Shown: piece by piece, positions 1 to 7,125 of the stretch
Position numbering within the stretch: the stretch's first letter is position 1
How the letters are laid out: every line of letters starts with the position of its first letter
Assembly: GCA_900549245.1 (NCBI GenBank)
Contig: URNQ01000020.1
Span: 1 to 15,173 of the forward strand
DNA from: an uncultured Collinsella sp.
GTDB taxonomy: Bacteria; Actinomycetota; Coriobacteriia; Coriobacteriales; Coriobacteriaceae
Length of the DNA stretch: 15,173 nucleotides
Reading direction: 5' to 3'
The notes under the pieces: model-generated
What the model saw: only the letters and a program-made list of their open reading frames with translations
Told to the model about the DNA's origin: nothing
Databases searched by the model: none
Position numbers and translations under genes: made by a program

Positions 1-2259
1 GGCATAGCGCGGGGGGCCCCCGGCGGGGCTGCCGCCGGCGCCGCCGTGCCCACCATCTCGCGCGGGCGCGTGACCTTTGTGGACGCTGCCCTGCCGCAGG
101 GCGTGGTGGTGCCCGACGCCAATTTGGCCGTGTTCTCAATCGCCGACCTCAACGCCCGCATGGATGCCAACCGCGCGCGCAGCCGCCGCAAGGTTGACAT
201 TACGCAGATCACCTTCCCGTTTAAGCCGGGTGACTACGTCGTGCACGCTACCCACGGCATCGCGCTCTTTAGCGAGATCGCGCGCCAGGAAGTGGGCGGC
301 AAGGAACGCGACTACTTTTTGCTGGAATACGCCGATGGCGACAAACTCTATGTGCCGCTGGAGCAGGTTGACCGCATTACGCGCTACGTTGGTCCCGACG
401 GCGATAAACCGCGCCTGACCAGGCTCAACACCGCCGACTGGACGCGTGCAACCAACAAGGCGCGCAAGAACGCCAAAAAGCTGGCGTTTGACCTGGTCGA
501 TCTGTATACGCGCCGCTCGTCGATTACCGGTATCGCCTGCCCGCCCGACACGCCCGAGCAGATCGAGATGGAGGAGAGCTTCCCTTACGACGAGACGCGC
601 GACCAGTTGGAGGCCATCGCCGACATTAAGGCCGACATGGAGGCGCCCAAGCCCATGGACCGCCTGCTGTGCGGCGACGTGGGCTTTGGCAAGACCGAGG
701 TCGCCCTGCGCGCGGCGTTTAAGTGCGTGGACTCCGGCCGTCAGGTCATGGTGCTTTGCCCCACGACCATTTTGGCCCAGCAGCACTACGAGACGTTCTT
801 TGAGCGCTTTGCCCCGTTTGGCCTGGAGGTCGAGGTACTCAGTCGCTTCCGTACGCCGGCGCAGCAAAAGCGTGCACTCAAGGCGTTTGCCGAGGGCACA
901 ATCGACGTGCTGATCGGCACGCACCGCCTGCTTTCGGCCGATGTGAACCCCAAGAACCTGGGCCTGGTGATCATCGACGAGGAGCAGCGCTTTGGCGTGC
1001 AGCACAAGGAGCAGCTCAAAAACCTGCGCGAGCAGATTGACGTGCTCACGCTTTCGGCAACGCCGATCCCGCGAACCATGCAGATGGCCACGAGCGGCGT
1101 GCGCGACATGAGCCTGATCACCACGCCGCCGACCGGGCGCCGTCCCGTGATCGTGCACGTGGGGGAGTACGACCCCGACGTGGTGAGCGCGGCGATTCGC
1201 CTGGAGGTGGGCCGCGGCGGCCAGGTGTACTACGTGTCCAACCGCGTCAAGACCATCGACGACGCCGTGGCGCGCGTGCACGAGGCCGCGCCCGAGGCGC
1301 GCGTGGGCGTGGCGCACGGCAAGATGAGCCCGCGCGAGGTCGAGGACGTGATGATCGAGTTCGCGACCAAAAAGATCGACGTGCTCATTGCCACGACCAT
1401 CGTGGAGAGCGGTATCGACAACGCGACCGCCAACACGCTGATCATCGAGGATTCGCAGCGCTTGGGCCTGGCGCAGCTCTACCAGCTCAAGGGCCGTGTG
1501 GGTCGCTCGGCCACGCAGGCCTACGCGTACTTTATGTTCCCGGGCGAGTTGCCGCTTACCGAGGAGGCCACGGCGCGCCTGACCGCACTGTCCGAGTTTC
1601 AGGACCTGGGCAGCGGCATGCGTATCGCCATGCGCGACCTGGAGATTCGCGGCGCCGGCTCGCTGATGGGCGCCGAACAGCACGGCAACCTGTCGAGCGT
1701 GGGCTTTGACCTGTTTACGCAGATGCTGGGGCAGGCCGTGGCAGAGGCGCGCGGCGACGACGATGCCGGCGTGGAGGCGGCGAGCGTGGGCATTAACCTG
1801 CCGGCCGATTACTTCTTGTCCGAGGAGTACCTGCCGGCGGTGGACCAGCGCGTGCTCGTGTACCGTAGGCTTGCGGCGGCCGAGGACCTGGAGAGTATCG
1901 ACGAGGTCCAGGAAGAGACCGAGGCCGCGCATGGTGAGCTGCCGCTGGCGGGAATCAACCTGTTCAACCGCGCGCGCATCCGCATTCGCGGCGAGCGCCT
2001 GGGGCTCGAGAGCGTCACGCTCAGCGGTGGGCGCATTACCTTCCTGGGGGTTGACGTTCCCAAGAAGGTAGCCTTTGAGTTCAAGAATCGCTATGGCGCG
2101 GTGAACTTCCCCAAGAGCCGCAAGCTGTCGGTGCCCTACAAGGCGGGCGCCGGCGCGGGCAGCGGCCTGGGTCGCGGCCTCGATGCCAACGACGGCACCG
2201 GCCCCGTGGCCGCGGCGCTCATGCTGCTGCAGCAGCTGGGTGCAAGCGACGACGACTAA
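1..2259 (+). CDS. mfd: Transcription-repair coupling factor Mfd (5' end cut by window)
   Basis: Mfd recognises RNA polymerase stalled at DNA damage, pushes it off with a RecG-like DNA translocase and recruits UvrA. The frame is open back to base 1, so the N-terminal UvrB-like part lies outside the window; 752 codons are present of a usual 1100-1200. In order I see the RNA-polymerase-interaction (CarD-like) domain with FKPGDYVVHATHG (about 214-402), the helicase Walker A GDVGFGKT (673-696), the DEEQ box (976-987), motif III SATPIPRT (1054-1077), the second helicase lobe with IVESGIDNATA and the GRVGR arginine finger (about 1399-1509), the TRG translocation motif (FQDLGSGMRIAMRDLEIRGAG, about 1597-1660), and the C-terminal autoinhibitory domain beginning near INLPADYF (about 1792). 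A GTG at 46 could be mistaken for a start, but codons 1-45 read on in frame. The C-terminus has a Gly/Ala-rich stretch before the final DDD. Confidence 0.97.
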   Translation, partial: GIARGAPGGAAAGAAVPTISRGRVTFVDAALPQGVVVPDANLAVFSIADLNARMDANRARSRRKVDITQITFPFKPGDYVVHATHGIALFSEIARQEVGGKERDYFLLEYADGDKLYVPLEQVDRITRYVGPDGDKPRLTRLNTADWTRATNKARKNAKKLAFDLVDLYTRRSSITGIACPPDTPEQIEMEESFPYDETRDQLEAIADIKADMEAPKPMDRLLCGDVGFGKTEVALRAAFKCVDSGRQVMVLCPTTILAQQHYETFFERFAPFGLEVEVLSRFRTPAQQKRALKAFAEGTIDVLIGTHRLLSADVNPKNLGLVIIDEEQRFGVQHKEQLKNLREQIDVLTLSATPIPRTMQMATSGVRDMSLITTPPTGRRPVIVHVGEYDPDVVSAAIRLEVGRGGQVYYVSNRVKTIDDAVARVHEAAPEARVGVAHGKMSPREVEDVMIEFATKKIDVLIATTIVESGIDNATANTLIIEDSQRLGLAQLYQLKGRVGRSATQAYAYFMFPGELPLTEEATARLTALSEFQDLGSGMRIAMRDLEIRGAGSLMGAEQHGNLSSVGFDLFTQMLGQAVAEARGDDDAGVEAASVGINLPADYFLSEEYLPAVDQRVLVYRRLAAAEDLESIDEVQEETEAAHGELPLAGINLFNRARIRIRGERLGLESVTLSGGRITFLGVDVPKKVAFEFKNRYGAVNFPKSRKLSVPYKAGAGAGSGLGRGLDANDGTGPVAAALMLLQQLGASDDD

Positions 2260-2316
2260 TTGGGTCGACGCTGCAAACGCCCCATTTGGGCAATCTGACC
2301 TCATCGAAAGGAAAGC

Positions 2317-3180
2317 ATGTTCGGATACATCTATAAGAAAGATGTCGCCATGATCGCGGTTGTCCTGTGCCTTTGTCTGGGCGTGGGCAGCTTCTTCGAT
2401 TACCAGATCTCGAGCGCGCTGTTCAACATCGGCAGCATGTACGGCCGCTTTATCGAGGCCGCCGGCGAGCTGCCGTTCGAGCTGACGGCGAGCATCGCGG
2501 GCGTCATGCTTGTGCGCGCGGCGCGTCCCGACTCCAGGGGGAGCAAATGGCTCGCCGTGCTCGGCATCCTTGTCAATGTCGGTCTGGCCGGCTACGAGAT
2601 TATTTCGTCCCTGCGGGTTGGCGGCAAACTCATCGCGGCTCAGCTGGTGCTGACGTTTGCGCTGGTCATCGCCGCCAACCTCATCGTCTATCGCCTTACG
2701 CGTGACACCGACCCCGACGAGCTCACGCGCTGGGCGCTGATGGTGCTTGCCGTGTGGGTTGCCCAAGCCATCATCCTCAACGTGATCGTCAAACCGCTGT
2801 GGTCACGCCCGCGCATGCGCGTGATCGAGGTCACGCCGGGGCTCAATTTTCAGCCGTGGTGGGTGATCGGCAACCCCGACAAGTGGGCCTATATCGCCGC
2901 TGGCGTGATCAGGGACGGCTTCAAGTCGTTTGCGAGCGGACACACGGCGCACGCGGCGATCGGCCTTATGCTCGCCGGGCTTCCCGCGGCGGCCTTTAAG
3001 GAAAAGCCGTCGCGCCGCCGCGTGGTCTTTTGGGTCGCCGCCGTGGTCGCGGCGCTCGTCGCCTTTGGCCGCATCGTGATCGGTGCACACTTTTTGACTG
3101 ACGTGAGCTGCGGCTTTGCCCTGGTGTTGGCACTTGAGTGCCTTGCCGCGCGTATTGCCTATCCCAACGGCGTACAATAG
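2317..3180 (+). CDS. PAP2-family membrane phosphatase
   Basis: This is a 287-residue polytopic membrane protein with the three-part acid phosphatase signature of the PAP2 (type 2 phosphatidic acid phosphatase) superfamily. Members dephosphorylate lipid phosphates such as phosphatidate, phosphatidylglycerol phosphate or undecaprenyl diphosphate at the membrane. Motif 1 is K159-X6-R166, followed by Met rather than the usual Pro. Motif 2 is A206-S-G-H209 (usually PSGH). Motif 3 is R252-X5-H258-X3-D262. About six hydrophobic segments are visible, near residues 10-26, 54-70, 78-97, 107-126, 139-158 and 212-282. The start ATG is preceded by a good Shine-Dalgarno (AAAGGAAAG, about 2307-2315). It lies 57 bases after mfd with no terminator between them, so it may be partly cotranscribed. 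The substrate cannot be told from sequence. Confidence 0.88.
   Translation: MFGYIYKKDVAMIAVVLCLCLGVGSFFDYQISSALFNIGSMYGRFIEAAGELPFELTASIAGVMLVRAARPDSRGSKWLAVLGILVNVGLAGYEIISSLRVGGKLIAAQLVLTFALVIAANLIVYRLTRDTDPDELTRWALMVLAVWVAQAIILNVIVKPLWSRPRMRVIEVTPGLNFQPWWVIGNPDKWAYIAAGVIRDGFKSFASGHTAHAAIGLMLAGLPAAAFKEKPSRRRVVFWVAAVVAALVAFGRIVIGAHFLTDVSCGFALVLALECLAARIAYPNGVQ
3173..3178 (+). promoter_or_regulatory. Possible -10 box for the threonine aldolase gene
   Basis: TACAAT overlaps the last codons of the PAP2 gene, 48 bases before the aldolase ATG. No convincing -35 box is seen at the right distance, so this is a weak call that rests on the hexamer and position only. Confidence 0.3.
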
Positions 3181-3225
3181 CCCCGTTTGAATCATCTGGA
3201 CGATACCTGGTAAGAGAGGATTGCC

Positions 3226-4251
3226 ATGCTCGCGTTCAACAATGACTATTCCCACGGTGCACATCCGGCGGTGCTGCAGGCACTCGTCGACACCAATATG
3301 GAGCCGCAGCCCGGCTACGGCACCGATGCACATACCGAGCGCGCCAAGCAGCTTATCCGCGAGGCCTGTCAGGCTCCCGATGCCGACGTGTTTTTGCTGG
3401 TGGGCGGCACGCAAACCAACGCGACGGTGATTGACATGCTGCTCGCGCCGTACGAGGGCGTCGTTGCCGCCGAGACCGGCCACGTTGCCTGCCACGAGGC
3501 GGGCGCCATCGAGTTTGGCGGCCACAAGGTGCTCACCATCCCCGGCTACGAGGGCGAGATGCACGCCGAGGACCTCGAGAACTATATCCAGGTGTTCTAC
3601 GAAAACGAGAGCTGCGAGCACATGGTGTTCCCGGGCGCTGTGTACGTGAGCCTATCGACCGAGTATGGCACGCTGTACTCAAAGGCCGAGCTCGCGGCGA
3701 TTCACGCGGTGTGCCAGAAGCGCGAGATTCCGCTGTTTGTGGATGGCGCTCGCCTGGCCTATGCGCTGGCGGCCGATGAGTGCGACATTACCCTGCCCGA
3801 GCTGGCGCAGCTGTGTGACGTGTTCTACATCGGCGGCACCAAGTGCGGCGCGCTTTGCGGCGAGGCCGTGGTGTTCTGCGGCATGCACGCTCCGGCGCAT
3901 CCCATTCCGCGTATTAAGCAGCACGGCGCGCTGTTGGCCAAGGGCCGTCTGACGGGCGTGCAGTTCGAGGCTCTTTTTACCGATGGCCTGTATTTTGAGA
4001 TTGGTCGCCAGGCAATCGAGACGGCTCAGGCGCTTCGTCGCGTGCTGCACGAGCGCGGCTACCAGTTCTTCTTGGAGACGCCCACAAACCAGCAGTTTGT
4101 GATTCTGCCCAACGAGGACATGGCGCGCATTCGCGAGCATGCTTCGATTGAGTACTGGGAAAAGTACGATGAGACCCACACGGTGGTGCGCTTTTGCACC
4201 AGCTGGGCCACGACGCAGGAGGACATCGACGCGCTGGCGGCTGTCCTGTAG
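3226..4251 (+). CDS. Low-specificity L-threonine aldolase-like PLP enzyme
   Basis: This 341-residue fold-type I pyridoxal-phosphate enzyme resembles threonine aldolases, which cleave L-threonine or L-allo-threonine to glycine and acetaldehyde. Visible landmarks are the N-terminal NNDYSHGAHP, the GYGTDAHTERA stretch that binds phosphate and substrate, GGTQTNATV near residue 60, and GHVACHEAG near 85-93, whose His would stack on the cofactor. FVDGARLAYAL carries Asp173, which pairs with the pyridine nitrogen. YIGGTKCGA carries Lys206, the Schiff-base lysine. Length is normal for the family (about 340). The start ATG has a good RBS (AGAGAGGA, 3213-3220). It stands alone between the PAP2 gene and a strong terminator. 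A related beta-eliminating lyase activity cannot be excluded. Confidence 0.88.
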   Translation: MLAFNNDYSHGAHPAVLQALVDTNMEPQPGYGTDAHTERAKQLIREACQAPDADVFLLVGGTQTNATVIDMLLAPYEGVVAAETGHVACHEAGAIEFGGHKVLTIPGYEGEMHAEDLENYIQVFYENESCEHMVFPGAVYVSLSTEYGTLYSKAELAAIHAVCQKREIPLFVDGARLAYALAADECDITLPELAQLCDVFYIGGTKCGALCGEAVVFCGMHAPAHPIPRIKQHGALLAKGRLTGVQFEALFTDGLYFEIGRQAIETAQALRRVLHERGYQFFLETPTNQQFVILPNEDMARIREHASIEYWEKYDETHTVVRFCTSWATTQEDIDALAAVL

Positions 4252-4267
4252 CTTGATGCAATGACGA

Positions 4268-4312
4268 GGGCCGCCTTGCGCTTGGGTTTGGCGCAAGGCG
4301 GTCTTTGCTTTT
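4268..4312 (+). terminator. Intrinsic terminator after threonine aldolase
   Basis: A perfect 11-bp stem CCGCCTTGCGC (4271-4281) pairs with GCGCAAGGCGG (4291-4301) across a 9-base loop, followed by the T-rich tail TCTTTGCTTTT. It starts about 20 bases after the aldolase stop and runs up to the RBS of the next gene. Confidence 0.9.
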
Positions 4313-4328
4313 GAGGGGGAGGGGCTGT

Positions 4329-4910
4329 ATGCCCGAGATGTCCGAGCCGACGATTCGCCTGGCGACGCCCGAAGACGCGCCGGCGTTGCTTGCCATCTAT
4401 GAGCCATATGTGCGCCAGACGGCGATTACCTGCGAATACGAGGTACCGAGCGTTGAGGAGTTCGCCGGGCGCATCGAGCGTACGCTCAAGCGCTACCCGT
4501 ATTTGGTGATGGAGCTGGACGGGCTTCCGGTAGGCTATGCCTATGTGAGTCCACTCAACAGCCGCGAGGCCTATGACTGGTCGGTCGAGACGTCGATCTA
4601 CCTGGCATGCGATGTGCGCCATAGCGGGCTGGGTCGCAAGCTGCATGACGCGCTCAAGCAGTGCCTGATCGCGATGGGCATCACCAACATGTGCGCGCTC
4701 ATCGCCGTGCCGCACGACAAGGACGACGAATACCTGACGCACAATAGTCAGGATTTCCATGCCCATATGGGATATCGCCTGGTGGGCGCCTTCGATCGCT
4801 GCGCCCAAAAGTTCGGCCGCTGGTACGACATGTGCTGGATGGAGCTGGTTCTAGCCGAGCGCACCCCCAACCAGCCCAAGCCAACCTGGTTCCCCGACCT
4901 TCCCGCCTAA
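4329..4910 (+). CDS. GNAT acetyltransferase, phosphinothricin/MnaT type
   Basis: This is a 193-residue single-domain GCN5-related N-acetyltransferase, which moves acetyl from acetyl-CoA to an amine. The opening IRLATPEDAPALLAIYEPYV, the central ETSIYLACDVRHSGLGRKLHDAL with the acetyl-CoA pyrophosphate loop R97-H-S-G-L-G102, and the closing FHAHMGYRLVGAFDRCAQKFGRWYDMCWMEL are typical of the YncA/Pat subfamily. That subfamily acetylates methionine sulfone or sulfoximine and phosphinothricin-like compounds, or other small amines. The start is ATG 4329, after a purine-rich RBS (GAGGGGGAGGGG, 4313-4324). An upstream in-frame TTG at 4305 sits in the terminator tail and is rejected; ATG 4338 is a possible alternative. 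The substrate is unknown. It converges with the GntR gene. Confidence 0.85.
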   Translation: MPEMSEPTIRLATPEDAPALLAIYEPYVRQTAITCEYEVPSVEEFAGRIERTLKRYPYLVMELDGLPVGYAYVSPLNSREAYDWSVETSIYLACDVRHSGLGRKLHDALKQCLIAMGITNMCALIAVPHDKDDEYLTHNSQDFHAHMGYRLVGAFDRCAQKFGRWYDMCWMELVLAERTPNQPKPTWFPDLPA

Positions 4911-4947
4911 AACCACCACGGAGGCGTCTGTCCCCATTGTGGTGGTT
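4911..4947 (-). terminator. Inverted repeat between convergent genes, possible terminator
   Basis: AACCACCAC (4911-4919) and GTGGTGGTT (4939-4947) form a perfect 9-bp stem with a 19-base loop in the 35-base gap between the GNAT gene and the minus-strand GntR gene. Read on the minus strand, the stem runs into TTTTA, so it may terminate the GntR transcript; the plus strand has no T-run. The loop carries CTGTCCCC, a core shared with other intergenic repeats in this window. Confidence 0.5.
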
Positions 4948-5668
4948 AGCCGATGGGCTCGGTGTATTTGGCGCGGTCGGTGCGTTGGATGCGCTTGGAG
5001 ACATGGAGCGGGCGGCCGTCGGTGTCGTAGACGTAGTCGGTGATCAGGATTAGCGCCTGACCGCGCTCAACGTTGAGCAAAAACGCCTCGTTTTGCGAGG
5101 CATAGCACACCTCAAAGGTCTTGTGCCCCTGTGCCGGCGCGCGATGGAATTCCTGGCGCAGCGTGGCGTAGAGCGAACCGTTGATATCGCGATCGATGAG
5201 CGACCCAAAGCTTGGCGGCAAATAGGTGGTCTCCAGGCACAGCGGCGCATCGTCCAGGTAACGCAGGCGGACAAGTTTGACGAGCTTGCTGCCCGCGGCG
5301 GCGTCAAAGAACTTAGCTATACTGCCGGCCGCCTTGGTAAAGCCCGAGTCCACCGTGCGCGTGGTGGGCTTCATGCCCTGGCCTTCGACCTGCTTGGTAT
5401 AGCTCGAAAACACCAGGTTGTTCTCGTGGAGCGCGGGCGTGTCGGCCACAAAGGTGCCACGTCCGCGCTTGGTGCGCACCAGGCCCTCGTCAACTAACAC
5501 CTTAAGCGCGTGGCGCACGGTGCTGCGCGACAGCCCCGATTCGTCCATGAGCTCCATCTCGGACGGCAGCTTGTCTCCGCGTGCGTAGGTGCCGGCGGCG
5601 ATGCGGTCACGCAGCGTACTCGCCAGACGCTCGTATTGGGCCAAGTTCTTTTTTGACGAAGTGCTCAT
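4946..5668 (-). CDS. GntR/HutC-family transcriptional regulator (with UTRA domain)
   Basis: This 240-residue regulator has an N-terminal winged helix-turn-helix (about residues 8-75) with the GntR signature: YERLASTLRDRIAAGTYARG, KLPSEMELMDESGLSRSTVR and GLVRTKRGRGTFV. The C-terminal part (about 90-235) is a UTRA effector-binding domain, which in HutC-type proteins binds a small metabolite, often a sugar phosphate. It includes KLVKLVRLRYLDDAPLCLETTYLP. It is divergent from the SIS deglycase gene across 205 bases that hold repeated operator-like sites, one of them 11 bases from its own ATG. This suggests autoregulation and control of the deglycase. A phosphorylated glycated amine is a plausible effector (inference). 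The RBS is weak. Confidence 0.93.
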   Translation of the reverse strand: MSTSSKKNLAQYERLASTLRDRIAAGTYARGDKLPSEMELMDESGLSRSTVRHALKVLVDEGLVRTKRGRGTFVADTPALHENNLVFSSYTKQVEGQGMKPTTRTVDSGFTKAAGSIAKFFDAAAGSKLVKLVRLRYLDDAPLCLETTYLPPSFGSLIDRDINGSLYATLRQEFHRAPAQGHKTFEVCYASQNEAFLLNVERGQALILITDYVYDTDGRPLHVSKRIQRTDRAKYTEPIG

Positions 5669-5678
5669 GCGAACAACC

Positions 5679-5696
5679 TGTATCTAACTTGTATGC
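5679..5696. promoter_or_regulatory. Operator-like site 1 for the divergent GntR regulator
   Basis: TGTATCTAACTTGTATGC matches the site at 5818-5835 at 17 of 18 bases. Inside it, TGTAT is directly repeated at an 11-base period, about one helical turn. It lies just upstream of the GntR start codon, where a bound repressor would block its own transcription. Confidence 0.6.
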
Positions 5697-5711
5697 TTAC
5701 TGAATCAAGCA

Positions 5712-5724
5712 TGTATCCAACATG
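5712..5724. promoter_or_regulatory. Operator-like site 2 (degenerate)
   Basis: TGTATCCAACATG matches the first 13 bases of site 1 at 11 positions. It could be a weaker binding site that allows cooperative binding with site 1. Confidence 0.4.
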
Positions 5725-5788
5725 ACAACAAAACCGCTGGTAATGGATTGTCGAAAACTTTACCAGCAAAATTTCTAAGACAAATATA

Positions 5789-5796
5789 GCATACAA
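5789..5796. promoter_or_regulatory. Operator-like half-site 3 (inverted)
   Basis: GCATACAA is the exact reverse complement of the TTGTATGC half of sites 1 and 4. Only the half-site is conserved, so this is a weak call. Confidence 0.3.
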
Positions 5797-5817
5797 CTAG
5801 TCGACATAACCAAAACG

Positions 5818-5835
5818 TGTATGTAACTTGTATGC
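5818..5835. promoter_or_regulatory. Operator-like site 4, in front of the first SIS gene
   Basis: TGTATGTAACTTGTATGC is a near-exact copy of site 1 in the same orientation, 139 bases away, and ends 38 bases before the SIS start codon. The pair at the two ends of the divergent region fits a single regulator acting on both genes. Confidence 0.6.
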
Positions 5836-5873
5836 CATCGAGAGCATCAAACGAGAAGAAAGGCTGATGCACG

Positions 5874-6866
5874 ATGACTACTCAGGAACAGGTTAAGGAC
5901 GTCGTCTCCCAGGTTTTGGCTGACAAGGCAGACAAGGGCGGCATCAAGCGCGTCGTGTGGATTGGCGCCGGCGGATCCAACGGCGGCAACTATCCTGCCC
6001 AGTACTTTATGGAGCACGAGGCCACGCAGGTCGTGAGCTCCAGTTACACCAGCAACGAGTTCGTGCATGCCACCCCGGCCTACGTCAACGAGAACACCCT
6101 GGCCGTCGTCGTGTCCATGCGCGGCACCAAGGAGACCATCGTCGCCGCCCAGGTCGCCAAGGACCACGGCGCCAGCACCATCGCCATCTATGTTGACGAG
6201 TCCGGCCTCACCGAGGTCTGCGACTACAAGATCCAGTATGACAGCCTGGCCGTTGACGAGTCCTGCATGGGCCGTACCAACTCCGCCGTCGTGACCATGA
6301 TCGCCATGGAGCTCACGCAGCAGACCGAGGGCTATGCCGAGTACGAGACCGCTATGGCCGCTTTCGACCTGGTCGACCCCATCTATCGCAAGGCCGTCGA
6401 GTACACCCGTCCGCTCGCTGCCAAGTGGGCCGAGCAGAACGCCGACAAGCCCTGCATCAACGTCATGGCTCAGGGCCCGCTCTTTGGTGCCGCCTACGTC
6501 TTTAGCATCTGCAATGTGCAGGAGATGCTGCAGATCGACTCCTGCACCATCAACACCTGCGACTTCTTCCACGGCCCCTTCGAGATCCTGGACAAGCGCA
6601 CCTCGCTGTTCCAGCTCATCAGCGTCGGCCGCAGCCGCTGCAACGACGAGCGCGGCATCCGTTTCGTCAACCAGTACGGTGGCGATCGCGTCTATCAGCT
6701 CGACGCCAAGGAGCTTGGCCTCAACGACATCAAGGACAGCGTGAGCGAATACTTCAACCACCTGATCTTTGCCCCGATCCTCAACAACGTCTACATGCGT
6801 GCGCTCTCCGCCGTCACCCACAAGGATTACATGACGCGCCGTTACATGTGGAAGCTGGATTACTAA
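5874..6866 (+). CDS. SIS-domain deglycase 1, FrlB/GfrF/FraB-like
   Basis: This 330-residue protein has two sugar-isomerase domains of the GlmS/FrlB type. Relatives split 6-phosphorylated Amadori compounds (fructoselysine, glucoselysine or fructose-asparagine 6-phosphate) into glucose 6-phosphate and the free amino acid. The first domain has IGAGGSNGGNYPA (30-42) and the phosphate-binding loop SMRGTKET (81-88). The second has VQEMLQIDS...NTCDFFHGPFEI: Glu217 and His233 are 16 residues apart, the spacing of GlmS Glu488/His504 and FraB Glu214/His230. The C-terminus RRYMWKLDY has a Lys near the place of the GlmS C-terminal lysine. ATG 5874 follows AGAAGAAAGG. It is divergent from a GntR regulator and precedes the EamA and PTS genes. 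An AgaS-like deaminase role is less likely. The substrate is not certain. Confidence 0.85.
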   Translation: MTTQEQVKDVVSQVLADKADKGGIKRVVWIGAGGSNGGNYPAQYFMEHEATQVVSSSYTSNEFVHATPAYVNENTLAVVVSMRGTKETIVAAQVAKDHGASTIAIYVDESGLTEVCDYKIQYDSLAVDESCMGRTNSAVVTMIAMELTQQTEGYAEYETAMAAFDLVDPIYRKAVEYTRPLAAKWAEQNADKPCINVMAQGPLFGAAYVFSICNVQEMLQIDSCTINTCDFFHGPFEILDKRTSLFQLISVGRSRCNDERGIRFVNQYGGDRVYQLDAKELGLNDIKDSVSEYFNHLIFAPILNNVYMRALSAVTHKDYMTRRYMWKLDY

Positions 6867-6870
6867 GGGA

Positions 6871-6980
6871 TAGAGCGGCCTAACAGCCCAATACCCCTCA
6901 TGAGTTGCGGTGGAATAGTTCCTGTTTGGGAGCGTGAAGCCTCTGTTTGAGAACTATTTCACCGCAACTGCTAGAGCGGC
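6871..6980. repeat. Intergenic hairpin element flanked by 9-base direct repeats
   Basis: AGTTGCGGTGGAATAGTTC (6903-6921) and GAACTATTTCACCGCAACT (6951-6969) form a 19-bp inverted repeat with one G-T pair and a 29-base loop. The direct repeat TAGAGCGGC occurs at 6871-6879 and 6972-6980. No T-run follows, so this is not a standard terminator; it may stabilise the deglycase mRNA end or be a small palindromic repeat element. Its arm end TTGCGGTG recurs at 12971-13008. Confidence 0.7.
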
Positions 6981-6984
6981 ACTT

Positions 6985-6999
6985 GGGGACGTTCCCTTT
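6985..6999. repeat. GGGGAC-GTTCCC palindromic core
   Basis: GGGGACGTTCCCTTT is a near-palindrome. It resembles the perfect palindrome at 11077-11095, and its half-cores recur at about 4929 and 12300. It belongs to a set of short dispersed intergenic repeats in this window. Confidence 0.45.
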
Positions 7000-7057
7000 C
7001 TGCCGGCACCTGCGACACTCCCTGTGTCAAGAGTTTTCCCGGTCGCCGATTTCAGTC

Positions 7058-7085
7058 TTGATAAATGTATATAACGACTATAACG
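7058..7085 (+). promoter_or_regulatory. Promoter/operator region of the EamA gene
   Basis: A possible -35 TTGATA (7058-7063) and -10 TATAAC (7079-7084) are 15 bases apart, short of the ideal 17. The direct repeat TATAACG-AC-TATAACG (7070-7085) matches TATAATGACCATAACG in front of the PTS operon at 14 of 16 bases. TGTATATAAC (7066-7075) also matches the first ten bases of operator site 4 at nine positions. The element overlaps the -10 and would suit a repressor. Confidence 0.55.
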
Positions 7086-7125
7086 TAGCATGAAACATAT
7101 TGGAAACAGAACCAAGGAGGCTGCG

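Noticed and set aside
2279..2291. Short GCCC/GGGC inverted repeat after mfd
   Set aside because: Only four pairs with no T-run; too weak to call a terminator.
136..2766. Long open frame of 876 codons on the minus strand opposite mfd
   Set aside because: It mirrors the codon pattern of mfd, has no recognisable domain, is full of His/Arg/Ala/Gly, and runs antisense to an unmistakable gene. High GC makes such frames common.
5847..6821. Open frame of 324 codons on the minus strand opposite deglycase 1
   Set aside because: Antisense shadow of a clear SIS gene, with low-complexity Val/Asp/Gly/Leu content and no family match that I recognise. Similar antisense shadows at 8359-9162, 9316-10230, 10079-11170 and 11130-12134 were dropped for the same reason.
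6871..6980. CRISPR or multi-copy tandem array
   Set aside because: Only two direct copies and one inverted repeat are present; there is no regular repeat-spacer pattern here or elsewhere in the window.
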